Of a DNA stretch of 44,009 bases, positions 17,217 through 27,421 are shown piece by piece; position 1 is the stretch's first letter; the number at the start of each line of letters is the position of its first letter. The position numbers and the translations under genes were made by a program. Below the pieces are notes generated by a model. That model was not told where the DNA came from, did no database searches, and was given only the letters and a program-made list of their open reading frames with translations. Source of the stretch: an uncultured Clostridia bacterium (lineage in GTDB: Bacteria > Bacillota > Clostridia > Christensenellales > Borkfalkiaceae); contig CALWCO010000008.1 in NCBI GenBank assembly GCA_944376455.1, forward strand, positions 1 to 44,009. Direction: 5' to 3'.

Positions 17217-17245
17217 TTGAATAAAAACGCAACATATGGTATAAT
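17217..17245 (+). promoter_or_regulatory. Sigma-A promoter of the topoisomerase operon
   Basis: TTGAAT, 17-nt spacer, TATAAT with extended TGG. Predicted start about 17252, giving an 84-nt leader. Confidence 0.85.
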
Positions 17246-17335
17246 AGATAAGATTATAACGCTAAATGTATCGCTTGCGGCGCGTTGCACAGGGATTACA
17301 TATTAAAAACGCTGATTTTTACGGTGAGAGGCACT

Positions 17336-19405
17336 ATGGCAGAAAACAAGGAAAACAAAAACATCGAAACGGAAAACTATAATGCCCGGGACATTAAAAT
17401 TCTGGAAGGACTGGACGCCGTCCGGCTCCGTCCGGGCATGTACATCGGCTCCACGGGGCCCAAGGGACTGCATCATATCCTTTGGGAAATCGTCGATAAC
17501 GCCATCGACGAGGCGGCGAACGGTTTTGCCGATAAAATAGAGGTGAAACTCTACAAAGACGGCAGCGCTTCCGTCGAGGACAACGGCAGAGGAATTCCCA
17601 CGGACATCCATCCCAAGACCAAGGTTTCGGGCGTGGAGGTCGTGTTCACCCAACTGCACGCCGGCGGTAAATTCGATGAGCACAACTATTCTTTTTCGGG
17701 CGGTCTGCACGGCGTGGGCGCATCGGTCACCAACGCCCTCTCCGAGTGGCTGGAGGTAGAGGTCTACAAAAAGACGGTCTATAAGATCCGTTTCACTTCC
17801 TATTACGACAAACAAAAGAAAAAATACGAATGCGGCATTCCCGTCGCGCCTCTTGTCAATACGGGCGAAAAGACCAAGAAGCGGGGGACGTTCGTCCGCT
17901 TCAAACCGGACGGAAAGGTGTTCTCCGAAACGGAGTTCGATCTCTCCGCGGTGGAGAGCCGTCTGCAGGAGCTGGCTTTCCTCAACAAGGGATTGCAGAT
18001 CACGCTCATCGACGAAAGGCATACACAGGCGGAAATGATGGGGGAGAACACGGACGATCAGCCCGATCTGATTGCCGCCGCGACGCCGTATACGCAGGTA
18101 TTCAAATACGACGGCGGACTGAGCGATTTTGCCGCCTGCATGAACGAGGGCAAGGCCACGCTCTATAAGCCGCCGCTTTATTACAGGGCAGTCAAGGACA
18201 ACATCGTGGTGGAATTTGCCATTCAGCATACCACCGAATTCACAGAAAGCGTTTTCTCCTTCGTGAACAATATTCCCACGCCCGAAGGGGGATACCATGA
18301 ACAGGGTTTCCGTTCGGGCCTTACCCGCGCGCTCAACGACTATGCCCGTTCGCATAAACTGCTCAAGGAAAAGGAACCGAACCTGCAGGGTGAGGACTTC
18401 CGAGAAGGCTTGACCGCCGTACTCTCCGTCAAAATGAAGAACGTGCAGTTCGAGGGACAGACCAAGACCAAACTCGGCAATCCCGAAGCCCGTTCGCCCG
18501 TGGAAAGCACGGTCATCGAAGGGTTGGAACAGCTCGCCGCGGCGAGCAAGGGCAAGACGTTCGAGGACATCGTCAAAAAAGCGCAAGGCGCGGCCAAAGT
18601 GCGGCAGGCGGCGCGGCAGGCGAAGGACAATGCCCGTGCAAAAAACAGCATCGACAACCTGACTCTGGTCGGCAAACTCGCCGCCTGTTCGGGGAAAAAA
18701 CCCGAGCTCAACGAGCTCTTCATCGTCGAAGGCGATTCGGCGGGCGGCACGGCAAAACAGGCGCGCGTCAGGCAGACGCAGTCCATTCTGCCCCTGCGCG
18801 GCAAGCCGCTCAACGTCGAAAAGAAACGGCTCGATCAGATCTTGCAGAACGAAGAAATCCGTACCATGATTTCCGCCATCGGCGGCGGCATGGGCGGGGA
18901 TTTCAACGTGGAAAAAATCAATTATCATAAGGTCATCATTCTTTCGGACGCCGACCCCGACGGTTATCATATCCGCTGTATCCTGCTGACCTTTTTCTAT
19001 CGGTATATGGCCGACCTCGTCAAGGGCGGGTATGTCTACATCGGTATGCCGCCGCTCTATAAAGTGTATAAGAACAATGTGGAGGAATACGCTTACGACG
19101 ATGCGGAGTTGGAAGAAAAGATCAAAATCGTCGGCAGGGGTTATCAGATCCAGCGCTATAAGGGCCTCGGGGAAATGAGCGCCGAGCAACTTTGGGAAAC
19201 GACCATGAATCCCGTGACCCGCAACCTGACGCAGGTAACCATCGAGAACGCGCGGGAGGCGGAACGTATGATTTCTTCTCTGATGGGAGATAAAGTGGAA
19301 GGGCGCAAACAATTCCTCGCACAGTATGCGAATTTCAATAAAGTAGACACGTTCATGGACAGAATGCCTGCAAAAAAGGGACAGGAGGGCGTAGCCGATG
19401 AGTAA
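17336..19405 (+). CDS. gyrB/parE: Type IIA DNA topoisomerase subunit B (GyrB/ParE family)
   Basis: ATPase subunit of gyrase or topoisomerase IV. The 689-aa product has the GHKL ATP site ([27 protein letters not shown]), transducer domain, TOPRIM ([23 protein letters not shown]) and the C-terminal GyrB segment ([20 protein letters not shown]). I use ATG 17336 with gagagg upstream; the earlier ATG 17285 adds 17 residues with no SD. It is not beside dnaA/recF, where gyrB usually lies, and its partner lacks the canonical GyrA box. A second, topoisomerase IV-like enzyme is therefore plausible, but sequence inspection alone does not separate GyrB from ParE. The stop overlaps the next gene by 8 nt. 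Confidence 0.92.
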   Translation: MAENKENKNIETENYNARDIKILEGLDAVRLRPGMYIGSTGPKGLHHILWEIVDNAIDEAANGFADKIEVKLYKDGSASVEDNGRGIPTDIHPKTKVSGVEVVFTQLHAGGKFDEHNYSFSGGLHGVGASVTNALSEWLEVEVYKKTVYKIRFTSYYDKQKKKYECGIPVAPLVNTGEKTKKRGTFVRFKPDGKVFSETEFDLSAVESRLQELAFLNKGLQITLIDERHTQAEMMGENTDDQPDLIAAATPYTQVFKYDGGLSDFAACMNEGKATLYKPPLYYRAVKDNIVVEFAIQHTTEFTESVFSFVNNIPTPEGGYHEQGFRSGLTRALNDYARSHKLLKEKEPNLQGEDFREGLTAVLSVKMKNVQFEGQTKTKLGNPEARSPVESTVIEGLEQLAAASKGKTFEDIVKKAQGAAKVRQAARQAKDNARAKNSIDNLTLVGKLAACSGKKPELNELFIVEGDSAGGTAKQARVRQTQSILPLRGKPLNVEKKRLDQILQNEEIRTMISAIGGGMGGDFNVEKINYHKVIILSDADPDGYHIRCILLTFFYRYMADLVKGGYVYIGMPPLYKVYKNNVEEYAYDDAELEEKIKIVGRGYQIQRYKGLGEMSAEQLWETTMNPVTRNLTQVTIENAREAERMISSLMGDKVEGRKQFLAQYANFNKVDTFMDRMPAKKGQEGVADE

Positions 19406-21845
19406 GAAACAGAACGCGGCAACCGAAGAGCCGAAGGGCGAACTCATCATCTCGACGCTGGAGGACGTCCTGCACAATTCCATGCTTCCCTATGCGGAAT
19501 ATGTCATTCTCGACCGCGCGCTCCCGCGCGTGGAGGACGGGCTGAAACCCGTGCAGAGGCGTATTCTCTACACCATGAACGAAATGGGTCTGACGCCCGA
19601 TAAACCGCACAAGAAGTGCGCGCGCATCGTCGGCGATTGCATGGGTAAATATCATCCGCACGGCGACAGTTCGGTGTATGACGCCATGGTGCGTCTGGCG
19701 CAGGATTTCAATATGGGCGAAACGCTCGTGGACGGACACGGCAACTTCGGATCGGTGGACGGCGATTCCGCCGCCGCCATGCGTTACACCGAAGCGCGCA
19801 TGACGCCCATCGCGCTCGAAATGTTGCGCGATCTCGACAAGGACACGGTGCCCTGGCAACCCAATTTCGACGATTCCTTGAAGGAACCGTCCCTGTTGCC
19901 CGGCCGCATCCCCAATCTGCTCGTCAACGGCGCATACGGCATTGCCGTCGGGCTCGCCACCAACATTCCCACCCACAACCTCGGCGAGGTTATCGACGGG
20001 GTCATCGCCTATATCGACGATCCCAAGATCAAACTCGAACAGATGATGAAATTTATTCCCGCGCCCGATTTCCCGACGGGGGGATACATCATTGCGGGGG
20101 AGCTGCATCAGGCTTATAAGACAGGCAAGGGGCGCATCACTATCCGCGCCCGTATGCACGTTGAAGCGGACGGGGATAAGAAACTCATCGTCATTACGGA
20201 AATTCCCTATCAGGTCAACAAGGCCACCCTGTTGCGCAAGATCGCCGATCTCCGATCGGACAAGAAGCATCCCGTCATGGAACAGGTTTTGGACATCACG
20301 GACGAATCCGACCGTGCGGGTATGCGCGCCGTCATCAAGGTCAAAGGGGATACCGATATCGACGCTTTGCTCGCTTTCCTGCGTAAAAATACTGACCTGG
20401 AAGTTACTTTCGGCATCAACATGGTCGCCATCGCCGACGGCAAGCCCCAGCAACTCGGGCTGATGCAGATCATACGATATTATGCGGAATACCAGCGGGA
20501 GGTCATTCTCCGTCGCTCCAAGTATGATCTGGCGCAGGCCAAAGAGCGTTGCCATATTCTGGAGGGGCTCATCATTGCGGTGCGCAACATCGATGAGGTG
20601 GTCGCCATCATCAAGAAGTCGGAGAGCACGGCAGACGCGCGGCAGAAGCTCCGCGACCGTTTCGACCTGTCCGAACGGCAGGCGCAGGCCATCTTGGATT
20701 TGCGTCTGGCCCGTCTGACCAAGCTGGAAATTTATAAGCTCGAACAGGAACTGGAACAGCTGAAAATTCTCATCGATAAATTGACGAAAATCGTGGGCAG
20801 TACCCGTTTGCAATTCAAAGTGGTCAAGGAGGAACTGGGCGAGATCGCCAAAAAATACCGCCGCCCCCGCCGCAGCGAACTGGTTGCCGATGAAAAGGAT
20901 ATCAAACTCGTCCGCAAGGACGAAAAACCTCCCGCCACGCCCGGCGTGCTCTGCGCCATGGCGGATGGCTCCGTCAAATATGTCGGAGAAAAGAATTATA
21001 ATCTCTCCTACAAGGGCGTCAACAACAAGACCACGGCAAACAACATCATCGCTTTCAATCTGCCCGTTCTTTCCGATAAAGTGGTACTGGCGTTCTCCGA
21101 TCGCGGTAATTGTTATAAACTCAATATGGAAGAGGCCAATTGCAAACTGTCCGACAAAGGCTTCCGCCTGCACGATTTTTACGACGAGGCGGAAGAGGAC
21201 GAACGCGCCGTCGGGTTCGTCGAGGAGGGCGGCGACCTTGCGGGCGACCTGCTCTTCATCACTGCGGGCGGCATGCTCAAACGCACCGCGCGGGAGGAGT
21301 ATACGCTCAATAAGCCCGTCTATCAGGCGATACGGCTCAACGAAGGCGACCGCGTGCTGACGGTGGAAAAATATCTCGGCGACGAAGAGGGCGAAACGGT
21401 ATTTTTCGTTACTAAATTCGGCAACTGTCTCAATGCGCAGATGAACGATATTCCCGTGCAGGGCAGAATTTCGGGCGGCGTGAAGGGCATCATGCTCGCC
21501 GAAGGCGATCGGACGGTCTTTGCAAAACAAATCAACGGCGAAGGCGAAATCATTCTCGCCACCAAGTGCGGACGGTTCAAACGGGTCATCTCCTGTCAGA
21601 TCGATCCTTCCCCGCGCTACCGCAAGGGTTGCCGCATTGCAACCTTTACCGAAAAGGACGACGAGATCATCTATGCCGATTACGTCACCACGCCCTATTT
21701 CCTCGCCGTTGCCGATCCCGAAGGGGGTATGGTCTCCTGGGACACGGAGGACGTCTCCATCGAAATTTCTTCCGCCAAGGGCAGGAAACTCAAAGGGCGG
21801 TCGGCCGCCGTTTCTGCCGTCTATTCGCTCAAATTCTTACAGTAG
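19398..21845 (+). CDS. gyrA/parC: Type IIA DNA topoisomerase subunit A (GyrA/ParC family)
   Basis: DNA breakage-rejoining subunit, 815 aa. The N-terminal winged helix carries the quinolone-determining motif [10 protein letters not shown] (Ser and Asp at the resistance positions, wild-type pattern) and the catalytic Tyr in [10 protein letters not shown] tower/coiled-coil region follows (about 350-490), then a C-terminal beta-pinwheel with the blade motif [13 protein letters not shown]. The GyrA box (consensus QRRGGKG), needed by gyrase for DNA wrapping, is absent from the first blade ([13 protein letters not shown] instead), favouring topoisomerase IV-like relaxation/decatenation. ATG 19398 has an aggaggg SD and overlaps the B subunit, as usual for stoichiometric pairs. 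Confidence 0.92.
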   Translation: MSKKQNAATEEPKGELIISTLEDVLHNSMLPYAEYVILDRALPRVEDGLKPVQRRILYTMNEMGLTPDKPHKKCARIVGDCMGKYHPHGDSSVYDAMVRLAQDFNMGETLVDGHGNFGSVDGDSAAAMRYTEARMTPIALEMLRDLDKDTVPWQPNFDDSLKEPSLLPGRIPNLLVNGAYGIAVGLATNIPTHNLGEVIDGVIAYIDDPKIKLEQMMKFIPAPDFPTGGYIIAGELHQAYKTGKGRITIRARMHVEADGDKKLIVITEIPYQVNKATLLRKIADLRSDKKHPVMEQVLDITDESDRAGMRAVIKVKGDTDIDALLAFLRKNTDLEVTFGINMVAIADGKPQQLGLMQIIRYYAEYQREVILRRSKYDLAQAKERCHILEGLIIAVRNIDEVVAIIKKSESTADARQKLRDRFDLSERQAQAILDLRLARLTKLEIYKLEQELEQLKILIDKLTKIVGSTRLQFKVVKEELGEIAKKYRRPRRSELVADEKDIKLVRKDEKPPATPGVLCAMADGSVKYVGEKNYNLSYKGVNNKTTANNIIAFNLPVLSDKVVLAFSDRGNCYKLNMEEANCKLSDKGFRLHDFYDEAEEDERAVGFVEEGGDLAGDLLFITAGGMLKRTAREEYTLNKPVYQAIRLNEGDRVLTVEKYLGDEEGETVFFVTKFGNCLNAQMNDIPVQGRISGGVKGIMLAEGDRTVFAKQINGEGEIILATKCGRFKRVISCQIDPSPRYRKGCRIATFTEKDDEIIYADYVTTPYFLAVADPEGGMVSWDTEDVSIEISSAKGRKLKGRSAAVSAVYSLKFLQ

Positions 21846-21912
21846 AGTTTTGACCGATAAGTGATAAAAAAAGAGGGCATGTCTCAAAATAAGAGGGAAA
21901 AGGAGATAAGAT

Positions 21913-22779
21913 ATGGAAGAGAAGGAACGTTACGACGTCATCGTCGTCGGTGCGGGCATGGCAGGGCTTTCCGCCGCGCTGACCTTGCGACTGCATAACC
22001 TCAAAATTCTGTGGCTCGGCACGCCGCTCCTGTCCGAAAAAATCCGAAAAGCCGAAAAGATCAAGAATTATCCGGGGATCTCGTCCGTTTCGGGCGAAGA
22101 TTTCGGTGCGCTTCTCCGGGTGCAGGCGGAAGAGGCGGGGCTGTCGATCGTTTCCGAAACGGCGACGGGGATCTATGCGATGGGCGGATATTTTGCAGTC
22201 TCCACCGAAAAGAATACTTTTGAAAGCCTTTCAGTCATTCTCGCCACGGGCGTGGAGTCCGTGAAGAGCGTCGCGGGCGAAGAGGAGTTTCTTGGCCGCG
22301 GGGTCAGTTATTGCGCCACTTGCGACGGATTTTTATACAAGGGCAAGACCATCGCCGTCGTCTGCACGTCCAAGGAAAAGGAGGGCGAGGCGGACTATCT
22401 GGCCTCCTTGGCGGAAAAAGTGTACTATATCCCCCTCTATAAAGACCCCGCTTTTTCCGCGCCGAATGCGGAAATGGTCGGAGGCATGCCTTTGAAAATT
22501 GAAGGAAAGAAAAGGGTGGAAAAACTTCTTTTCAAAGATCGGGAACTTGCGGTGGACGGCATTTTCTTTCTGAAGAGCGCCGCGCCGCCCGCTGTGCTTG
22601 TCGGCGGATTGAAGACCGAAGCAGAACATGTCGCCGTCGCGCGGGACATGAGCACCAACATCAAGGGACTGTTCGCCGCGGGGGACTGCACGGGCAGACC
22701 CTATCAGTACGCCAAGGCGGCGGGCGAAGGCAACGTTGCCGCGCATTCCGTGGTGGAATATCTGCGTTCCTTGCGCTGA
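21913..22779 (+). CDS. Thioredoxin reductase-like FAD oxidoreductase lacking the NADPH motif
   Basis: A 288-aa two-domain flavoprotein. FAD-binding motifs are clear: VVGAGMAGLSAA at the N-terminus and GLFAAGDCTGRPYQYAKAAGEG near the end. The redox disulphide is CATC (Cys134/Cys137), as in thioredoxin reductases. The NADPH-binding GxGxxA/S motif that should follow is replaced by AVVCTSKEKEGEA (148-160), and the usual HRRxxxR patch is missing. Clostridial ferredoxin-dependent flavin thioredoxin reductases lack the pyridine-nucleotide motifs in a similar way, so ferredoxin or another donor may be used; that is inference. ATG 21913 has an aaaaggag SD. No promoter is evident in the 67-nt gap after the topoisomerase genes. 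Confidence 0.85.
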   Translation: MEEKERYDVIVVGAGMAGLSAALTLRLHNLKILWLGTPLLSEKIRKAEKIKNYPGISSVSGEDFGALLRVQAEEAGLSIVSETATGIYAMGGYFAVSTEKNTFESLSVILATGVESVKSVAGEEEFLGRGVSYCATCDGFLYKGKTIAVVCTSKEKEGEADYLASLAEKVYYIPLYKDPAFSAPNAEMVGGMPLKIEGKKRVEKLLFKDRELAVDGIFFLKSAAPPAVLVGGLKTEAEHVAVARDMSTNIKGLFAAGDCTGRPYQYAKAAGEGNVAAHSVVEYLRSLR

Positions 22780-22904
22780 TTTTTGTGCTGAGACGAGGCT
22801 TTCTTGCATTGCGCCTTGACGGGACATGATTGTTTGCTTTTGGGTGTTCGGCATCGTCCTTTCGGCGGAAAAATTTTTTGGTTTTTGATTGACGGGAAAA
22901 GATC

Positions 22905-24272
22905 ATGCTGACTTACGATATGGAAAAACGGGGCAAAATTCCCCGTTACGATTATCTGTACCGCTGCATTAAGGCGGACATATTGGCGGGGCGGCTCAAA
23001 AGCGGCGAGCGCCTGCCGTCCAAACGCGCGATCGCCGAGCATCTTGCCGTCAGCGTCATCACCGTCGAGAACGCCTATGCGCAGCTCGAATCGGAAGGGT
23101 ATGTCGCCGCCCGCCCGCGGAGCGGGTATTACGTCTGTCCCGCCGAAGATCTTCCCGCGCCGCCCGCTATATTTCAATCGCCGCCGTCTGACGCGGAGCG
23201 GAATGCCTTTTCGACGGAGACGGACGGAAACAAAGATAAAAAATGGAAGTATGATTTTGCCTCCAACCGCATCGATCCGAAATATTTTCCTTTTTCCGTC
23301 TGGTCGCGGCTGATGCGCGAAACGCTCTGTTTCGGCGGGGAGGAGTTGTTGCGCGCTTCCCCCTTCAACGGAGAAGTTGCGCTCAGGCGGGCCATCAGCG
23401 AATATCTCTTGCGCAGTCGGGGTATCGTCGCGCCGCCCGAGCGCATCGTCGTCGGCGCGGGGACGGAATATCTGTACGGGCTGGTCGTACAGCTTCTGGG
23501 TCGAGACAGGACATACGCCGTCGAGGACCCGTCTTACCGTAAAATCGCGCAGGTCTATCGCGCCAACGGCGCGCAGGTGGTGCCTGTGCGGCTGGATAAA
23601 CAGGGGGTGCGCCCCGAACTGTTGGAAAATACGGCGGCGACCGTCCTGCACGTTTCTCCTTCGCATCACTATCCCACGGGCATTGTAACGGGGTTTACGC
23701 GGCGCAGCGAATTGCTTTCGTGGGCGGCGCGGAAAGGGGGATTTGTCATCGAGGACGATTACGACAGCGAATTTCGTTTGGCGGGCAAACCCATTCAGCC
23801 CATGCAGGCTTTGGACACCGCGGGGCGCGTCGTCTATGTCAATACCTTCTCCCGCACGCTTGCGCCGTCCATGCGCATCGGGTATATGGTTCTGCCCGAA
23901 AGACTGATGAAAAAGTTTCGCGGAGAGCTGGGGTTCTATTCTTGTACCGTACCCGTATTCGAACAGCTGACGTTGGCGAAGTTTATCGCGGAAGGACATT
24001 TCGAGCGGCATTTAAGCCGTATGCGCAATATTTATCGCAAAAAGCGGGATGAGGCGATCCGCTTGTTTTTGGACGGAGGCTATCCTCTTGAAATCTCCGA
24101 AGAGGAAGCGGGCGTTCATTTTCTGGTCAAACTAAACACCGATCGTCCGGATGAAGAGATAAGGCGGCTCGCCGCGGAACGCGGCGTAAAACTCGCTTTT
24201 TTGTCCGATTTTGCCGCCGAGGGCGGCGAAGCGATCGAACATTGCATCGTTGTCAATTATTCGGATCTTTGA
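22905..24272 (+). CDS. MocR/PdxR-family transcription regulator (GntR HTH + aminotransferase-like)
   Basis: A 455-aa regulator: GntR winged helix (about 10-80: RLPSKRAIAEHLAVSVITVENAYAQLESEGY), linker, then a fold-type I aminotransferase-like domain. In this family PLP binds the second domain through a lysine in a TFSKxLxP motif. Here the segment reads NTFSRTLAPSMRIGY with Arg317 (codon CGC at 23853). Other cofactor-site features remain (EDDYDSEF, SPSHHYPTG). Arg cannot form the usual internal aldimine, so effector sensing may differ. ATG 22905 (MLTYDMEKRG) matches the typical MocR start. The neighbours are sugar enzymes; a pyridoxamine kinase lies about 10 kb away. Confidence 0.9.
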   Translation: MLTYDMEKRGKIPRYDYLYRCIKADILAGRLKSGERLPSKRAIAEHLAVSVITVENAYAQLESEGYVAARPRSGYYVCPAEDLPAPPAIFQSPPSDAERNAFSTETDGNKDKKWKYDFASNRIDPKYFPFSVWSRLMRETLCFGGEELLRASPFNGEVALRRAISEYLLRSRGIVAPPERIVVGAGTEYLYGLVVQLLGRDRTYAVEDPSYRKIAQVYRANGAQVVPVRLDKQGVRPELLENTAATVLHVSPSHHYPTGIVTGFTRRSELLSWAARKGGFVIEDDYDSEFRLAGKPIQPMQALDTAGRVVYVNTFSRTLAPSMRIGYMVLPERLMKKFRGELGFYSCTVPVFEQLTLAKFIAEGHFERHLSRMRNIYRKKRDEAIRLFLDGGYPLEISEEEAGVHFLVKLNTDRPDEEIRRLAAERGVKLAFLSDFAAEGGEAIEHCIVVNYSDL

Positions 24273-24373
24273 AGGGGCGGAAGTTTTTTGGGAGAGGAAA
24301 ATTGTCCCTTCCGTGCCCAAAAAGGTTCGGAAAGAAACTTTTTTATTATATTGAAAGCAAGGAGATTTTTCGC

Positions 24374-24958
24374 ATGGCCGAGAAAGAAAAAATGATTGCG
24401 GGGGAACTCTACGACGCGGCCGACCCCGAACTGGAAGAAGCGCGGCGGCGGATCCGCGATTTGTTTTACGAGTACAATCTTACCCGTGAAGAGGAGACCG
24501 AAAAGCGGGCGGCGCTTTTGAAAGAAATGTTCGGCAAGTGCGGCGAAGGCGTTTTGGTCTGCCCGCCCGTGCGGTTTGATTACGGGTTCAATACGTCCGT
24601 CGGAGACAGGTTTTTCGCCAATTTCAATCTCACGGTTCTGGACGTCGCGCCCGTTACAATCGGGCAGGATGTTTACATCGGGCCGAACGTTACCTTTGCC
24701 GCACCCATGCACGAGATGAACGCCGAAAAGCGTCGGGCGCGTCAACGGGCGGACGGCAGTTGGTATGATTTGGAATATGCAAAACCGATCACGGTGGGTA
24801 ACGACGTATGGATTGCGGCGGGCGTCATCGTGTGCGGGGGCGTCACCATCGGCGACGGCGCGGTCGTCGGCGCGGGCAGCGTCGTAACAAGGGACATACC
24901 GCCGTATACGTTCTGCGCGGGCAATCCTTGCCGCGTGATCAGAAAACTGGAAAAATAA
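24374..24958 (+). CDS. Sugar O-acetyltransferase (maltose/galactoside type)
   Basis: A 194-aa left-handed beta-helix acetyltransferase of the Maa/LacA type, using acetyl-CoA. The N-terminal Mac domain (about 1-60, KEKMIAGELYDAADPELEEARRR) precedes hexapeptide repeats (VTIGQDVYIGPNVT, PITVGNDVWIAAGVIVCGGVTIGDG, VVGAGSVVTRDIP). The catalytic His is expected in AAPMHEMN. I use ATG 24374 with aaggag 9 nt upstream; the longer frame has no support. The aldose epimerase starts 14 nt downstream, so the acetyltransferase, epimerase and GH13 genes form a sugar-metabolism cluster. Confidence 0.92.
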   Translation: MAEKEKMIAGELYDAADPELEEARRRIRDLFYEYNLTREEETEKRAALLKEMFGKCGEGVLVCPPVRFDYGFNTSVGDRFFANFNLTVLDVAPVTIGQDVYIGPNVTFAAPMHEMNAEKRRARQRADGSWYDLEYAKPITVGNDVWIAAGVIVCGGVTIGDGAVVGAGSVVTRDIPPYTFCAGNPCRVIRKLEK

Positions 24959-24972
24959 AGGGGAGGCAGGTT

Positions 24973-25848
24973 ATGCTGTATACCATCGAAAACGAATATT
25001 TGCAGGTCGTCATAGACGAAGTGGGCGGACAGCTCATGTCCGTAAAGACAAAAAAGGACGGACACGAATACCTCTGGCAGGGCGATCCCGCCTACTGGAC
25101 GGGGCGCGCCTATAACCTTTTCCCCGTCATCGGCAGAATGAACGGGGGGAAATACGACTATCGCGGGCAAACCTATGATATGCCGTCGCACGGACTGGTG
25201 CGCAAAGTCCCCTTGCAGGCAAAGCAGGAAGGGCGCGCGCAAGTGTCTTTTTCGTATACGGACAACGAAGAGACGCGCAAGTATTATCCGTTCCGTTTTG
25301 CTTATAAAGTAACGTTTTCCCTGCAGGATAATTTTTTGCAAGTAACGACCGCCGTGCGAAACACCGACGACAAAACCATTCATTTCGGCGTGGGCGGACA
25401 TCCCGGATTTTTCGTCCCCATGGAAGAAGGGCTTGCTTTTGAAGATTATTACGTGCAATTCGAACGCGCAAAGGACCTGCGGCAATGCGTGATGACGGAC
25501 AGCGTTTTGTTTACGGGCATGACCCCGCCTTATCCGTTGGACGGCGATAAATTATGGCTGAAACATTCCCTCTTTCCCGTGGACGCGCTGGTGCTGTTGC
25601 ATTCGGGCGGGAAAGCGACGATTGCGAGCGACAAGGGGAAACGCAAAGTTACCATGGAATATCCCGATATGAAGTATATGGGAGTTTGGCAGATTCCCGG
25701 GAAAAACGCGCCGTATATCTGTTTGGAACCCTGGAGCATGTTGCCCGCGTCCGCGGCGGGACGGGACGACTTTGAGACCAAACCCGACATGACGCATCTG
25801 CCCGTCGGCGAAACGTATGAAAACACCTGGACCTTGGAGATAGAATAA
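24973..25848 (+). CDS. Aldose 1-epimerase family protein (LacX-like)
   Basis: A 291-aa galactose-mutarotase-like protein of the LacX/YphB type, likely interconverting sugar anomers. Conserved positions are His in MPSHGLVR, His in GGHPGFFVP and the C-terminal LEPWS, which provide the His/Glu catalytic set of the superfamily. The N-terminus TIENEYLQVVIDEVGGQLMSV is typical of the group. ATG 24973 has a ggggagg SD. It is followed after 3 nt by the GH13 gene, so translation is probably coupled. The actual sugar is unknown; the GH13 partner suggests glucose or malto-oligosaccharides. Confidence 0.88.
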   Translation: MLYTIENEYLQVVIDEVGGQLMSVKTKKDGHEYLWQGDPAYWTGRAYNLFPVIGRMNGGKYDYRGQTYDMPSHGLVRKVPLQAKQEGRAQVSFSYTDNEETRKYYPFRFAYKVTFSLQDNFLQVTTAVRNTDDKTIHFGVGGHPGFFVPMEEGLAFEDYYVQFERAKDLRQCVMTDSVLFTGMTPPYPLDGDKLWLKHSLFPVDALVLLHSGGKATIASDKGKRKVTMEYPDMKYMGVWQIPGKNAPYICLEPWSMLPASAAGRDDFETKPDMTHLPVGETYENTWTLEIE

Positions 25849-25851
25849 AAT

Positions 25852-27165
25852 ATGTGGTTTAACGAAGGGGCCTTTTATCAGATTTATCCGCTGGGATATT
25901 GCGGAGCGGAACAATACAACGATTTCGGCGAAACCAGACATCGGTTCGGCAGGATAGAGGAAAACATAGAGCACATCCGTTCCCTCGGCGTAACGGCTGT
26001 GCTGTTCAATCCGCTGTTCGAGAGCGTGTCGCACGGGTACGATACGGTGGATTTTTACAAGGTAGACCGCCGTTTGGGGACAAACGACGAGTTCAAGGCA
26101 TTGGTGGAAAAATTCCATGCGGCGGGGATCAAGGTGGTGCTTGACGGGGTATTCAATCACGTCGGCAGGGAGTTCCCGCCCTTCGTGCAGGTGCGAAAAG
26201 AACGGGAAAATACTTTTTACCGCTTTTGGTTCAACGTTAATTTCGGGGCAAACAATAACTATAACGACGGTTTTTCCTATGAAAACTGGGAGGGGCATAA
26301 CGAGCTGGTAAAACTCCGTCTGGACAATTGCGATCTGCAGAACTACCTCATGGACGCCGTCCGTTTCTGGATGGACGAATTCGGCATCGACGGACTGCGG
26401 CTGGACGTGAGCTATCTCTTGCCGCCTTGGTTTTTCGAACTTCTGCGCCGCACCGTGCGGGAAAAACGGGAAGATTTCTTCCTCATGGGCGAAGTCATTC
26501 ACATCGGCAATTTCGCCGCCAACCTGTCGCCCGAACGGCTGGATTCCATCACCAATTACGAGTGTTTCAAGGGCATGGTATCGGCGTTTAACAGCGATAA
26601 TCTCTTTGAAATCGAGCATTCGCTGTCTCGTCTGTTCGCCGACACGCCGTGGGCACTCTACAAGGGCAAACGGCTCTTCAACTTTCTCGACAACCACGAC
26701 GTGCCGCGGGTATACACCGCATTGAAAAACAGGGAAAATATTTTTGCGCTGTATACCCTGCTCTTCACCGTGCCCGGGATTCCCTGCGTCTATTACGGCG
26801 GCGAATACGCCGCCGAGGGGGATAAGGGCGACTTTGACCGCCGCCTGCGCCCCTGCATCGACGATTTGGATCAAAATAAATTGCCCGAGCTGGAAGAGCA
26901 TATCCGAAAACTTTGCTCCATACGCCGTGAAAGCCGTGCGCTCGCTTACGGCAGTTATGCCAAAGTATGGTTGCAGAATAAAAGTCTTGCCTTCGTGCGG
27001 GAGCGGGAGGGAGAGCTTTTGTTCCCTTGTTTCAATATCGACGGCGCGCCCGTCAACCTTTCGTTGGGAAGCGGCGCGGGAGAAGACCTCCTCACGGGCG
27101 AAAAAATCGATTTGTCCTGCGTTCCGGTGCCGCCGCACGGCAGCCGTATTTTACGGAAACTGTAA
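25852..27165 (+). CDS. Glycoside hydrolase family 13 (alpha-amylase type)
   Basis: A 437-aa cytoplasmic alpha-glucan hydrolase or related enzyme; there is no signal peptide. The (beta/alpha)8 barrel starts at FYQIYPLGYCG. Conserved region I is DGVFNH, II GLRLDVS (nucleophile Asp), III GEVIH (acid/base Glu), IV FLDNHDVPR (transition-state Asp). The C-terminal beta domain is short (about 370-437). Compact intracellular GH13 enzymes often act on maltodextrins or as glucosidases, and substrate is not readable here. It starts 3 nt after the epimerase stop with an in-gene ggaga SD. Confidence 0.9.
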   Translation: MWFNEGAFYQIYPLGYCGAEQYNDFGETRHRFGRIEENIEHIRSLGVTAVLFNPLFESVSHGYDTVDFYKVDRRLGTNDEFKALVEKFHAAGIKVVLDGVFNHVGREFPPFVQVRKERENTFYRFWFNVNFGANNNYNDGFSYENWEGHNELVKLRLDNCDLQNYLMDAVRFWMDEFGIDGLRLDVSYLLPPWFFELLRRTVREKREDFFLMGEVIHIGNFAANLSPERLDSITNYECFKGMVSAFNSDNLFEIEHSLSRLFADTPWALYKGKRLFNFLDNHDVPRVYTALKNRENIFALYTLLFTVPGIPCVYYGGEYAAEGDKGDFDRRLRPCIDDLDQNKLPELEEHIRKLCSIRRESRALAYGSYAKVWLQNKSLAFVREREGELLFPCFNIDGAPVNLSLGSGAGEDLLTGEKIDLSCVPVPPHGSRILRKL

Positions 27166-27219
27166 TTTTGTTTCTTTTGGCGGAAAGGGCGGACGGTGCG
27201 TGCCGTTGCTATGGTTTGT

Positions 27220-27267
27220 TATGGCGATATGAGCCTATGGTGATATGAACCTATGGCGATATGTGCG
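27220..27267 (+). repeat. Three tandem 16-bp repeats
   Basis: TATGGYGATATGARCC at 27220-27235, 27236-27251 and 27252-27267 (the last copy diverges at its 3' end). It lies in the 256-nt spacer before the DMT transporter, whose other content is an AT-rich TTGACG/TATAAA region without good spacing. Confidence 0.75.
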
Positions 27268-27421
27268 TTCTCCCTTTCTTCCTCGTCGCATCCGCGCGGG
27301 CGTTGCTCTGTCGGCGGGAATATTGACGAAAATTTTATTATAAAATCCAAAATCTTCCCGCGGTGTGTCGCCTGTGCGGCGCACCTTTTGCGCCCGCGGC
27401 GGAATAGAGATAAAGTATATT

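Noticed and set aside
17303-19483. 726-codon minus-strand frame opposite the topoisomerase B subunit
   Set aside because: Fully antisense to a conserved enzyme and low-complexity in composition; the + strand gene explains the region.
19353-21530. 725-codon minus-strand frame opposite the topoisomerase A subunit
   Set aside because: Same reason: antisense to conserved coding sequence with no start context.
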